Source: an uncultured Clostridia bacterium
GTDB lineage: Bacteria > Bacillota > Clostridia > TANB77 > CAG-508
Direction: 5' to 3'
Assembly (NCBI GenBank): GCA_934120645.1
Contig: CAKOUO010000013.1
Span: 1-29,046, forward strand
DNA length: 29,046 nt
Shown here: positions 15,732-22,895 of the stretch, piece by piece
Position numbering within the stretch: the stretch's first letter is position 1
Layout: every line of letters starts with the position of its first letter
Position numbers and translations under genes: made by a program
Notes under the pieces: model-generated
Seen by the model: the letters and a program-made list of their open reading frames with translations, nothing else
Database searches by the model: none
What the model was told of the DNA's origin: nothing

Positions 15732-15845
15732 TTTATAAGCAAAAGTAGAAATGTTGCATTGCAATTAAAATGCAATATGGTTTTAATTTTCTTTTGTAGG
15801 CACTTATAAACTTTGCAAATGTCTAAATATACTTAAATATTTAGA
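15732..15845 (+). promoter_or_regulatory. Structured 5' leader of the RiPP precursor mRNA
   Basis: TTTATAAG (15732-15739) pairs with CTTATAAA (15803-15810), and CAAAAG (15740-15745) with CTTTTG (15791-15796), leaving TAGGCA bulged. Inside, TTGCATT (15754-15760) pairs with AATGCAA (15769-15775). A separate hairpin, TCTAAATAT (15822-15830) with ATATTTAGA (15837-15845), lies 10 bases before the AAAGGAGG site. The first stem begins almost exactly where transcription from the proposed promoter would start. Confidence 0.45.
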
Positions 15846-15871
15846 TAAATAATGAAAAGGAGGATTATACC

Positions 15872-16072
15872 ATGATGAAAACTACCAAAGCGACTGCATT
15901 TTGGCAGAGCAAAAAGTTAAGTTATCATTTTCAGAATTCTGTTCAGTTTATACTGAATGGAAAAGATGATAGCAAGAGACATTCACTTGGAGCAACAGCT
16001 TCTTGTGGTTCATGTGGAGATGGACCATGTGGCATTGGTGGATGTGGTAGTAGTGGATGTGATAACTACTAA
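15872..16072 (+). CDS. Cys/Gly-rich RiPP precursor peptide
   Basis: This 66-residue peptide has a leader-like first part of about 40 residues, rich in Lys, Gln and aromatics, and a core with five cysteines at 45, 48, 53, 58 and 63. The core reads as CGS, then CGDGP-CGIGG-CGSSG-C, followed by a DNY end. The regular Cys-Gly spacing (3, 5, 5, 5) and a radical SAM/SPASM gene next door mark it as the substrate of peptide modification, probably thioether or similar radical crosslinks. It resembles the ACGX-repeat peptides of the radical SAM ACGX system and, more loosely, ranthipeptides, but I cannot assign it to a class. AAAGGAGG precedes the ATG by 8 bases. There is no transporter or protease in the window. 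Confidence 0.8.
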   Translation: MMKTTKATAFWQSKKLSYHFQNSVQFILNGKDDSKRHSLGATASCGSCGDGPCGIGGCGSSGCDNY

Positions 16073-16108
16073 TACATCTAATCAATATTAATGATTATCT
16101 AAAAATAT

Positions 16109-16135
16109 GAGGGTCACATTTAGTGATCCTCTTTT
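16109..16135 (+). terminator. Attenuator-like hairpin between precursor and maturase
   Basis: GAGGGTCAC (16109-16117) pairs with GTGATCCTC (16123-16131) around ATTTA, followed by only four T. Such partial terminators commonly keep the precursor in excess over the enzyme. Confidence 0.7.
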
Positions 16136-16156
16136 GCAACAAAAGGAGAATACAAT

Positions 16157-17170
16157 ATGGATAATAGTTTTTTTGCTCTTCAATGGCATATTACTGAAAG
16201 ATGTGACCAAAGATGTAAACATTGTTATATTTTTAATGGGAGAAATATGACATGCACTGAGTTTTCAGTGGAACAATTGAGAGAAATTGTAAATGATTTT
16301 GTAGAAACCTGTCAAAAGATGAAAAAATCTCCAATACTTACAATTACAGGAGGAGATCCTTTACTATATCCTAATATTTGGGAATTTTTATCAATTCTGA
16401 GAGAAAAAAATATAAAATTTTCAATATTAGGAAATCCATTTCATATTGATAAAGCTGTAGCAAAAGAATTAAAAAGTTTAGGATGTTACAATTATCAGAT
16501 GTCAATAGATGGATTAAAAGAGACACATGACTTTATTAGAAAAAATGGTTCTTTTGATGAAACATTAGATAAAGTAAAAGTTTTAAATAATGCACATATT
16601 CACACATCTATTATGACTACAGTTTCAAAGTCCAATATAGATGAAATACCCAATTTAGTTCCCATTGTGGTAGAAGCTGGTGTAAAAAATTTTGGCTTTG
16701 CAAGATATTGTCCAAACCCAGATGATGTAGATAATATGGTCTCTCCTACAGAATATAGAAAATTTCTAGAAAAAATGTGGGATAAGTATGTTGAATACAA
16801 GGACTCAGGGACAAGATTTGCATTAAAAGACCATTTGTGGAAACTTTTTCTTTATGAAAAGGGATTATTTGATACATCTTATGAAGAAAATTTAATCGTT
16901 GATGGATGTCATTGCGGTATAACTCATATGACTATTCTGTCAAATGGTGATGTCTATGCTTGCAGAAGATGTGAGAGTTTTATTGGGAAAGTACCAGAAC
17001 AATCATTGTATAACATTTTCTTTGGAAAAGAATTAAACGAATATAGAAAATATGATGAATTTGAGAAATGCAGTAAATGTGAATTGTTAAGATTTTGCAG
17101 AGGCTGTCCAGCAGTTACTAAATGTGCAACAGGAAGTTTTTACGGAGCCGATCCACAATGTTGGAAATAG
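16157..17170 (+). CDS. Radical SAM/SPASM peptide maturase
   Basis: This is a 337-residue radical SAM enzyme. The cluster motif C16-x3-C20-x2-C23 is followed by GGDP at 65-68 (SAM binding). The C-terminal SPASM domain carries C251/C253, C269 within NGDVYAC, C272, then C305-x2-C308-x5-C314-x2-C317, C323 and C335, enough for auxiliary iron-sulfur clusters. The x2 between C314 and C317 is one shorter than in the best-known SPASM enzymes. There is almost nothing before the first cysteine motif, so no fused precursor-recognition (RRE) domain. It most likely modifies the Cys/Gly-rich peptide just upstream, from which it is separated by an attenuator hairpin. AAAAGGAG precedes the start. It resembles the ACGX-system maturases; that assignment is from memory. 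Confidence 0.88.
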   Translation: MDNSFFALQWHITERCDQRCKHCYIFNGRNMTCTEFSVEQLREIVNDFVETCQKMKKSPILTITGGDPLLYPNIWEFLSILREKNIKFSILGNPFHIDKAVAKELKSLGCYNYQMSIDGLKETHDFIRKNGSFDETLDKVKVLNNAHIHTSIMTTVSKSNIDEIPNLVPIVVEAGVKNFGFARYCPNPDDVDNMVSPTEYRKFLEKMWDKYVEYKDSGTRFALKDHLWKLFLYEKGLFDTSYEENLIVDGCHCGITHMTILSNGDVYACRRCESFIGKVPEQSLYNIFFGKELNEYRKYDEFEKCSKCELLRFCRGCPAVTKCATGSFYGADPQCWK

Positions 17171-17186
17171 TATAGTAGTTTTCAAG

Positions 17187-17219
17187 GGATTTTAGTCAGT
17201 TTATTACTGGCTAAAATCC
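17187..17219 (+). terminator. Hairpin after the radical SAM gene
   Basis: GGATTTTAGTCAGT (17187-17200) pairs with ACTGGCTAAAATCC (17206-17219) with one G-T pair and a TTATT loop. No T-tract follows, so termination may be leaky. Confidence 0.6.
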
Positions 17220-17252
17220 ATTAATAAATTATATATATTGAGGGTAGAAAAA

Positions 17253-17847
17253 ATGGATAATAAAAATAATCTTTATAAAAAATTACAAATGTTTAATAAA
17301 CCAGCACCTTTATTACAAGGTTTCTTTAATATGAAATTAAATGAAAAACTAAAAGGTAAAAAAGCAATTGATTTTGGTTGTGGAGTTGGAAATGACACAA
17401 AATTTTTAATTGAAAATGGTTTCTTTGTAACATGTATTGATAAAAACAGTAAATCAAAAGAACTGGTTTATGAAAAATTACAAAATAGTAATAAATATGA
17501 ATTTTTAAATGAAGAATTTAAAGATGTAAAGTTACCTAAAGTTGACTTATTTTATTCATGTCTTAGTCTACAATTTATTAAACCAGTAGATTTGGATAAT
17601 GTTATGAAAAAAATAAATGATAGTATTAAAGAAAGCGGATTTTTTGTACGGTAATTTTATAGGAAAAGAAGATGATTGGAAAAGCAACAAAGATATGAAT
17701 TTTTGGACAAAAGATAAAATTATGGAATTTTTTAAAGATTATAAGATTTTTTATTATGCAGAAAAAAAGTATATAAAAGATAGTGCTGTTCAAAAAGATA
17801 AAAATTGGCATGTATTTGAAGTATATGCTCAAAAAAGTAAAAAATAG
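17253..17847 (+). pseudogene. Class I SAM-dependent methyltransferase, frameshifted
   Basis: The first frame (17253-17654) encodes a Rossmann-type methyltransferase: KKAIDFGCGVGNDTKFLIENG is motif I for SAM binding, TCIDKNS the acidic motif II, and LFYSCLSLQFI the motif IV region. It ends at TAA 17652-17654 just after SGFFVR. In another frame the sequence continues as YGNFIGKEDDWKSNKDMNFW to 17847, the usual C-terminal part of this fold. Removing one base near 17646-17651 would restore a single protein of about 198 residues. So this is a recent loss or a sequencing error. The ATG at 17253 follows a GAGGG site; the TTG at 17238 is upstream of it. Lying 82 bases after the radical SAM gene, it could have been a tailoring enzyme for the peptide, but the link is positional only. 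Confidence 0.75.
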
Positions 17848-17886
17848 AGAAACAAACTTACAATTTATACGAATAAAATTAAAGCT

Positions 17887-17916
17887 AAAAAGAGGGATGG
17901 AAAAATCTCTCTTTTT
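17887..17916 (+). terminator. Terminator before the rbgA promoter
   Basis: AAAAAGAGGGA (17887-17897) pairs with TCTCTCTTTTT (17906-17916) with one G-T pair, ending in T5. Confidence 0.85.
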
Positions 17917-17926
17917 ATGTTATAAT
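17898..17926 (+). promoter_or_regulatory. Promoter for the rbgA operon, overlapping the terminator
   Basis: TATAAT (17921-17926) is a consensus -10. A weak -35, TGGAAA (17898-17903), lies 17 bases upstream in the loop of the preceding terminator. Confidence 0.55.
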
Positions 17927-18007
17927 GTAAACTAGTTATAAAATTATGCAAAATTATCCTTATATAGATTCAAATATAATTAATAAAAATAAGAAAGAAG
18001 TGAAAAA

Positions 18008-18955
18008 ATGTCAGACTATAAATCAAAGAGAAAAAAAGTAAATAAAAATATTGAAGAACAAGAACAAAATAGTAAAATGAATATAAATTGGTATCCAGGA
18101 CATATGGCAAAAACAAAAAGACAAATTATAGAAGACCTAAAATTAATAGATATAGTAATAGAACTTTTAGACTCAAGAATACCAATATCAAGCCAAAATC
18201 CAAACATAGCAGAAATAACAAAAAACAAAAAGAAAATAATAGTACTAAATAAATGTGATTTATCAGACGAAAAACAAAACAAATTATGGATAGAATATTT
18301 TAAAAACAAAAATATACCAGCAGTATTAGTGGATTCAAATTCAGGAAAAGGAATAGATGAATGCATTAGACAAATAGAAAAAATAATGCAAATAGATTTA
18401 GAAACACAAGCACAAAAAGGAAGAACAGGAAGAAAAATAAGAGCAATGATTTTAGGAATACCAAATGTAGGTAAATCATCATTTATAAATAGAATTTCAA
18501 AAAGAACAACTGCAGGAGTTGGAAATAAACCAGGTGTAACAAAGCAAAAACAATGGATCAGGATAAATGATAAAATAGAATTATTAGATACACCAGGTGT
18601 ATTATGGCCAAAATTTGAAAGTGAAAAAGTAGCATTAAATTTATGCTTTACAGGAACAATAAAAGAGGAAATTCTAGACAAAGAAGAAATAGCATACCAA
18701 TTAATAAAATTTTTGTTAGAAAAGTATAGACAAAATCTATGTGAAAGATATAAAATAGAAGAGAGTTTTATAGAAAACAAATTAGCACAAGAACAACCAG
18801 AAAATAGTAACATCTATGAGATTATGTTAGAAATAGGAAGAAAAAGAGGTTGCATAATGTCTGGCGGAAGAATAGATACAGAAAAAACATCAAGAATGAT
18901 ATTAGATGAATTTAAAAATGGACAACTAGGAAAAATAACAATAGAAAATTTATAG
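18008..18955 (+). CDS. rbgA: Ribosome biogenesis GTPase RbgA (YlqF)
   Basis: This is a 315-residue circularly permuted GTPase needed for late assembly of the 50S subunit. After NWYPGHMAKTKRQI, a family hallmark, the G motifs appear in permuted order: G4 NKCD (81-84), G5 SNSGKG (110-115), G1 GIPNVGKS (150-157) and G3 DTPG (194-197). A C-terminal helical domain with EIMLEIGRKRGCIMSGGRIDTEKTS is typical of RbgA/YlqF. The AAGAAAGAAG site precedes the ATG. mrnC starts 8 bases after the stop, so the two form an operon of RNA and ribosome maturation genes. Confidence 0.95.
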   Translation: MSDYKSKRKKVNKNIEEQEQNSKMNINWYPGHMAKTKRQIIEDLKLIDIVIELLDSRIPISSQNPNIAEITKNKKKIIVLNKCDLSDEKQNKLWIEYFKNKNIPAVLVDSNSGKGIDECIRQIEKIMQIDLETQAQKGRTGRKIRAMILGIPNVGKSSFINRISKRTTAGVGNKPGVTKQKQWIRINDKIELLDTPGVLWPKFESEKVALNLCFTGTIKEEILDKEEIAYQLIKFLLEKYRQNLCERYKIEESFIENKLAQEQPENSNIYEIMLEIGRKRGCIMSGGRIDTEKTSRMILDEFKNGQLGKITIENL

Positions 18956-18963
18956 GAGTAAGA

Positions 18964-19356
18964 ATGAACGAATTTATAGAACTAAAAAAAGATGAAAAAG
19001 AAGTTAATTTAATGCCACCACTTACTTGGGCATATATAGGTGACTGTGTATATGAATTATATGTTAGAACAAAATTGATAAATGAAACAAAATTAAAACC
19101 ACATGAATTGCACATAGAAGCAATAAAACATGTAAAAGCACAAGCACAAGCCGAAACTTTAAAAAGAATATATGAAAATTTAAGTGAAAAAGAAAAAGAC
19201 ATAGTAAGAAGAGGAAGAAATGCAGAAAATCATCATTTGCCAAAAAATGCAAATGTTCAAGATTATATGTATTCAACAGCATTTGAAGCATTAATAGGAT
19301 ATTTATATTTAACAAGACAAAATGAAAGATTAAAAGAAATTTTAGAGAGTACATAA
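18964..19356 (+). CDS. mrnC: Mini-ribonuclease III (MrnC)
   Basis: This 130-residue RNase III catalytic domain without a double-stranded-RNA-binding domain is the Mini-III enzyme that matures 23S rRNA ends in Firmicutes. LTWAYIGDCVYELYVR contains the first metal-binding acidic residue Asp27. STAFEALIGYLYL contains Glu108 of the second RNase III motif. GRNAENHHLPKNANVQDYMYST in between is characteristic. Usually it lies beside cysS; here it follows rbgA. Confidence 0.95.
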   Translation: MNEFIELKKDEKEVNLMPPLTWAYIGDCVYELYVRTKLINETKLKPHELHIEAIKHVKAQAQAETLKRIYENLSEKEKDIVRRGRNAENHHLPKNANVQDYMYSTAFEALIGYLYLTRQNERLKEILEST

Positions 19357-19379
19357 TATTTTACAAAGGAGGAAAATTT

Positions 19380-20006
19380 ATGAATTCAAACATAACTAAA
19401 CAAATAAAAAAAAGAATTTATAAATCTAATATAATGAAATATGTAAGCAAGGAAAAAATAAAAAACGCTTTAGAAAATATTTCTGAAAATGATAGTATAC
19501 ACAACAATATATATAATGTTTTAAGCTATTTATCTACACAAATTGATGAAAATAATAATATAATAAAAAAAGGAATTGAAACTAGCGAAAACTATCAATT
19601 TTCAAAAATACTAAATAAAGGGTGCACAGATTATTTAGCGAGTAAGATAAGTGGTGAAAATTCAGAAAAATATCCACAGTGCAATGAATTATTTTCAAAA
19701 CTAGAACCAATGCTTATAAAACATACAGGAAATGAAGATATTTTAACAGAAATATATTTAAATAATAAAGTAGAACTTATAAAAGATATATGTAATAACT
19801 ATATAAGCAAAGGAACATTTGAAAATATATATCATAATTTTTTGTTTATGGAAAAAGAAGAAATAGATGAAATTATAAATAAAATGAATGAATATAAAGA
19901 AGTCAAATTAGAAGTAATAAATCAAAGAAGTATCATAAAAATTATAATGCAAAAAATAAGAAATCTATTTGTAAGAAGAGAACAAAAAAGTTTAAATGAA
20001 TTATAA
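19380..20006 (+). CDS. Hypothetical protein
   Basis: I do not recognise this 208-residue protein. It is Asn-, Lys-, Ile- and Glu-rich, predicted mostly helical, with no signal peptide and no membrane segment. C83 in NKGCTDYLASK and C101 in KYPQCNELF are the main possible functional residues, but no motif results. It follows mrnC by 23 bases with an AAAGGAGG site and ends just before the tRNA promoter. It is the last host gene before the integrated element. Confidence 0.7.
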   Translation: MNSNITKQIKKRIYKSNIMKYVSKEKIKNALENISENDSIHNNIYNVLSYLSTQIDENNNIIKKGIETSENYQFSKILNKGCTDYLASKISGENSEKYPQCNELFSKLEPMLIKHTGNEDILTEIYLNNKVELIKDICNNYISKGTFENIYHNFLFMEKEEIDEIINKMNEYKEVKLEVINQRSIIKIIMQKIRNLFVRREQKSLNEL

Positions 20007-20020
20007 ATTTTATAAATTGC

Positions 20021-20049
20021 TTGACTAATACTAAAAAAAATGATATAAA
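20021..20049 (+). promoter_or_regulatory. Promoter of tRNA-Glu
   Basis: TTGACT (20021-20026) and TATAAA (20044-20049) are 17 bases apart, 15 bases before the tRNA. Confidence 0.8.
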
Positions 20050-20064
20050 TATTTAGTATTACAA

Positions 20065-20139
20065 GGCCCCTTGGTCAAGCGGTTAAGACGCCACCCTCTC
20101 AAGGTGGAATCATGGGTTCGATTCCCGTAGGGGTCACCA
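20065..20139 (+). tRNA. tRNA-Glu (anticodon CTC)
   Basis: The 75-base cloverleaf has the acceptor stem GGCCCCT with AGGGGTC (one G-T pair) and the anticodon arm CCACC-CTCTCAA-GGTGG, giving anticodon CTC. The T-arm is ATGGG-TTCGATT-CCCGT, and CCA is encoded. It closely matches bacterial tRNA-Glu. CTC reads GAG, a rare codon in this AT-rich genome. The 3' end faces the integrase gene and is the likely attachment site of the element. Confidence 0.96.
20101..20139. other. Candidate attachment site (tRNA-Glu 3' end)
   Basis: Tyrosine integrases commonly use the anticodon-loop to 3' end of a tRNA as the crossover core. The integrase is next to this end and points at it. The exact core cannot be set because the other junction lies outside the window. 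Confidence 0.4.
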
Positions 20140-20154
20140 AATATACAAAATATT

Positions 20155-20198
20155 AGAGTATCAAAGGTTACATTAAATAATCTTGATGCTCTATTTTT
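20155..20198 (+). terminator. Terminator downstream of tRNA-Glu
   Basis: AGAGTATCAA (20155-20164) pairs with TTGATGCTCT (20183-20192) with one G-T pair, then a T-run. It stops tRNA transcripts before the integrase and may be supplied by the element. Confidence 0.6.
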
Positions 20199-20230
20199 AT
20201 ACTTAACAACTTTTTAACGACTTAGTTTTC

Positions 20231-21340
20231 TTATAAGAGACTATTTATTCTATTTACGGCATCAATTTTTGTCTTAGGTAATACATGTAAATATATTTGT
20301 GTAATAGTTATATCAGAGTGCCCCATTAAGTCTTGAACTGTTTTTAAATCTACACCATGAGACAGAAGCATGGTTGCATATGTATGCCTTAAACTATGAA
20401 ATTTTTTATATGGTATTCCACTAGTACTTAAAACTTTTTTCCAGTTTCCAAAAAGAGTCTTTGCAGAAATAGGCTCTCCATTTTCACTAAAAACGAATTT
20501 TGATTCTTTTTTCATATCAGATAACATATTTACTATTTTATCTGGTAAATCAACTCTGCGTATTGAATTTTTTGTTTTAGGGGTATTATATATAGTTTCT
20601 AATTGTTTATTTCCTTTATCATCAAAAACATATACTTTCTTAACAGTTTCCTTTACTTCTAAATATTTTTCTTCTAGATTAACATTTTCCCATTTTAATG
20701 CAAGCAATTCACCTTGTCTTAATCCTGTGCCCAAGGCTGTAAGTATTAAATTTTCAAATTTATGACCTTTAAATGCTTTTTTTAAAAGTTTTATTTCGTA
20801 TTCATTGAAATATTCTATTTCAGTTTTAACACTTTTTTTAACACTTTTATTTGGAATAGTAATATTATTACAAGGATTTCTTAATATAAAACCTTCTTTT
20901 TCTGCATATGAAAAGAATTGTTTTAATAACTTGTTTAATTTTTTTACTTGAGAATATGTTTTATTTTTACCAAGTTTATTGTAGTATTCTTGTATTTGAA
21001 TTGATTTTGTATTATATACTTTTAATCCAGATATATCTGAATCCTTAATATAATTTCTATAAGTTCCTTCATATGACTGAAAAGAAGATGGTTTTATTTC
21101 ATTTTTCTTTATTTGAAATAACCATTTATACATTAACTCATCAATAGTGATATTTTCAAATTCCAAAGACATACCGTTTTTTATTTTTGTTATATATTTA
21201 TCTGCTTTTTCTTCTGCTTCTTTTTTTCCAGTCCCATAGAATTGTTTTTTAATTGGTGTTCCATCTGCTTTATGTCCTATAGTTCTTGTTACTCTAAAAT
21301 ATTCTTTTCCATTAGATTCAAAATTAGTTCTTTTTGCCAT
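20231..21340 (-). CDS. int: Tyrosine-type site-specific integrase
   Basis: This is a 369-residue phage integrase. An N-terminal AP2-like arm-binding domain (residues 5-50, RVTRTIGHKADGTPIKKQFYG) is followed by a SAM-like core-binding domain (60-165). The catalytic domain has Arg208 (GTGLRQGE), His315-x2-Arg318 (HSLRH), His341 (LMGHSD) and the nucleophile Tyr350 (QIYLHV). It catalyses insertion into and, with an excisionase, removal from the tRNA-Glu site. GGAGG precedes the start by about 6 bases. A hairpin that can attenuate leftward transcription lies between it and the repressor gene. Confidence 0.96.
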   Translation of the reverse strand: MAKRTNFESNGKEYFRVTRTIGHKADGTPIKKQFYGTGKKEAEEKADKYITKIKNGMSLEFENITIDELMYKWLFQIKKNEIKPSSFQSYEGTYRNYIKDSDISGLKVYNTKSIQIQEYYNKLGKNKTYSQVKKLNKLLKQFFSYAEKEGFILRNPCNNITIPNKSVKKSVKTEIEYFNEYEIKLLKKAFKGHKFENLILTALGTGLRQGELLALKWENVNLEEKYLEVKETVKKVYVFDDKGNKQLETIYNTPKTKNSIRRVDLPDKIVNMLSDMKKESKFVFSENGEPISAKTLFGNWKKVLSTSGIPYKKFHSLRHTYATMLLSHGVDLKTVQDLMGHSDITITQIYLHVLPKTKIDAVNRINSLL

Positions 21341-21358
21341 TTTTACCTCCTACAAAAT

Positions 21359-21382
21359 AAGATAAGTATTTCTACTTATCTT
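21359..21382 (-). terminator. Terminator/attenuator between repressor and integrase
   Basis: Read leftward, AAGATAAGTA pairs perfectly with TACTTATCTT around a GAAA loop and is followed by ATTTTG. It would lower integrase expression from the repressor promoter. Confidence 0.7.
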
Positions 21383-21386
21383 TTGT

Positions 21387-22424
21387 TTAAAACTTTCCAA
21401 ATTGTCCAATTGCTTTTCCTATTATTTTAAAATTTTTATCTTTTAAATCAACATAGATTGTTTCCATAGGTAGTGTAGACATAGGTTCAAGTGCAATTGT
21501 ATTTTCGTTAATTTGTTTATATTTTTTTAGGGTAGCTTCATCATCTCCATTAACAATCGCTACAATAATATCACCATCATCTGCATAGTCTTGTTTATGA
21601 ATTAATGCATAATCTCCATTATGAACTTTTAAATTCATACTTTCTCCAGATACCTTCAAATAAAAATAGTCATCAGGTGTTGTCATACCATATATATTAG
21701 GATCTACTGGTAAATATCCTTCTAAATATTCTTCTGCTAATATTGGTTGTCCTGCTGCTATTTTGCCTAGAACAGGGATGTTGAATAGATAATTATTTTT
21801 AGTAACATTAGTTTGTTGTATTTTTTCAGGAAAATCAGATTCGAGATTTTCTAATTGTTTTATATAATTTAAATAATTAATCCTAGAATCTATTTCTGCT
21901 TTTGTATCATAAGTTCTGTTTATAATCCTTTTTGATGCATCAGATAAAATATATAATCTAAAAGCCTGTTTCATATTAGAGACATTATATTGCTCAGAAG
22001 GAAGACTTTGAATTTTTTTAAATATTTTTCTTTCAATATTAGCAATCGAATTACCATTCTTATATAATTCGAGATACTCTTTATAAATCTTATCTAAAAA
22101 ATTTTTTTCATTATTGTTGAGAGAAAGATTTTTTATAAGATTATCATAAGATAATATTTTTTCTGCATTTTTTGTTTTTTCTAAATTGTCTCCATTAGTA
22201 ATGTATCCACAGATATTCATTAGATTATTATAAGATACTATACCGTTAGAATTAATAGCTATTTTCATTAGAATTTTAGGAGTAGGAGGGTTATCAAGTT
22301 TCATATTTATATATTTTGATAAATAGGTTCTATTTACCTCTGATTTTTCAGAAAATTCACTAATGGAAGTATAGGTATCTGTAATTTTCTGTAATATATA
22401 TGAAAATTTTTTCTTATCAAACAT
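21387..22424 (-). CDS. LexA/CI-like S24-peptidase phage repressor
   Basis: This 345-residue lysogeny repressor has an N-terminal HTH (ISEFSEKSEVNRTYLSKYIN, about residues 18-37), a long helical linker (75-210) and a C-terminal LexA-type domain. VLGKIAAGQPI contains the Ala-Gly self-cleavage site, S262 in VSGESMN is the nucleophile and K300 in EATLKKYK the general base, so it should be inactivated by RecA-stimulated self-cleavage. The linker is unusually long for a CI-type repressor. GAAAGGA precedes the ATG. Its promoter is TTGCAT and TATAAT, 17 bases apart on the minus strand. Operator-like sites cover it. Confidence 0.92.
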   Translation of the reverse strand: MFDKKKFSYILQKITDTYTSISEFSEKSEVNRTYLSKYINMKLDNPPTPKILMKIAINSNGIVSYNNLMNICGYITNGDNLEKTKNAEKILSYDNLIKNLSLNNNEKNFLDKIYKEYLELYKNGNSIANIERKIFKKIQSLPSEQYNVSNMKQAFRLYILSDASKRIINRTYDTKAEIDSRINYLNYIKQLENLESDFPEKIQQTNVTKNNYLFNIPVLGKIAAGQPILAEEYLEGYLPVDPNIYGMTTPDDYFYLKVSGESMNLKVHNGDYALIHKQDYADDGDIIVAIVNGDDEATLKKYKQINENTIALEPMSTLPMETIYVDLKDKNFKIIGKAIGQFGKF

Positions 22425-22440
22425 AATATCATTCCTTTCA

Positions 22441-22587
22441 TGTGAGGTAATTTAACAATATTATACATCAAACTGTGAAAAAATGCAACAAAATAAACAT
22501 GAAAATAAAAAATGTAAAAAAAAATCACAAAAACTATTGACAATTTTTTTCACAGATGATAATATGTGACTGTAAAAAAAAATCACA
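22441..22587. promoter_or_regulatory. Lysogeny control region: divergent promoters and five operator-like sites
   Basis: The leftward promoter is TTGCAT (22488-22483) with TATAAT (22465-22460), spacer 17. The rightward promoter is TTGACA (22537-22542) with TAATAT (22560-22565), spacer 17. Five 17-bp sites of the form TGTRA-N7-(T/C)NACA or its variants lie at 22441-22457, 22474-22490, 22513-22529, 22538-22554 and 22571-22587. The third and fifth are identical. They overlap or flank both promoters, as expected for CI/Cro-type switching. Confidence 0.75.
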
Positions 22588-22606
22588 CAAGAAAGGAAGT
22601 GAAATT

Positions 22607-22822
22607 ATGACACCTAATATTAAAGCTTTGCTAAAATTACTAAAAACTCATTTTAATAATAATCAGTCAGAAATGGCTAGGGCTTTTAAAGTTGAAAGAT
22701 CTCATTTAAATAAAATATTTAAATGTAATGGCAAAGGAGCAGGAGCAACAATTTGTGGTGCAATAATAAAATATTGTAATGATAATAATTTAGATTACAC
22801 AAAATATATTTTTTTAAAATAA
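22607..22822 (+). CDS. Small HTH protein, Cro-like
   Basis: This 71-residue DNA-binding protein has NNNQSEMARAFKVERSHLNKIFK, a helix-turn-helix of the XRE/Cro kind, and a C-terminal strand CNDNNLDYTKYIFLK. It is the first rightward gene, opposite the repressor, and so the probable Cro counterpart that commits to lytic growth. I start at the ATG at 22607 behind GAAAGGAAG. The upstream in-frame ATG at 22556 lies within the -10 and operator region and cannot be the start. Confidence 0.8.
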   Translation: MTPNIKALLKLLKTHFNNNQSEMARAFKVERSHLNKIFKCNGKGAGATICGAIIKYCNDNNLDYTKYIFLK

Positions 22823-22824
22823 AA

Positions 22825-22841
22825 TGTGAAAAAAATTAACA
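22825..22841. promoter_or_regulatory. Sixth operator-like site, upstream of the antirepressor
   Basis: TGTGA-AAAAAAT-TAACA has the same 17-bp form as the five sites of the control region. It lies between the Cro-like gene and the antirepressor gene. Confidence 0.5.
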
Positions 22842-22856
22842 AAAAAGGAGAGTCAA

Positions 22857-22883
22857 ATGCAAGATTTAATAAAAATTGAGTAA
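22857..22883 (+). CDS. Eight-codon mini-ORF before the antirepressor
   Basis: ATG to TAA encodes MQDLIKIE behind a good AAAGGAG site with 6-base spacing. It ends 12 bases before the antirepressor start. It may be a leader peptide or a decayed gene start; there is no direct evidence of translation. Confidence 0.3.
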   Translation: MQDLIKIE

Positions 22884-22895
22884 AGGAGGAAACAA

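Noticed and set aside
18016..18813. 265-codon open frame on the minus strand opposite rbgA
   Set aside because: It overlaps an unmistakable rbgA and encodes a Phe/Ser/Ile-rich product typical of antisense frames.
22556..22606. Upstream extension of the Cro-like protein
   Set aside because: This start lies within the promoter -10 and operator; the ATG at 22607 has the ribosome binding site.
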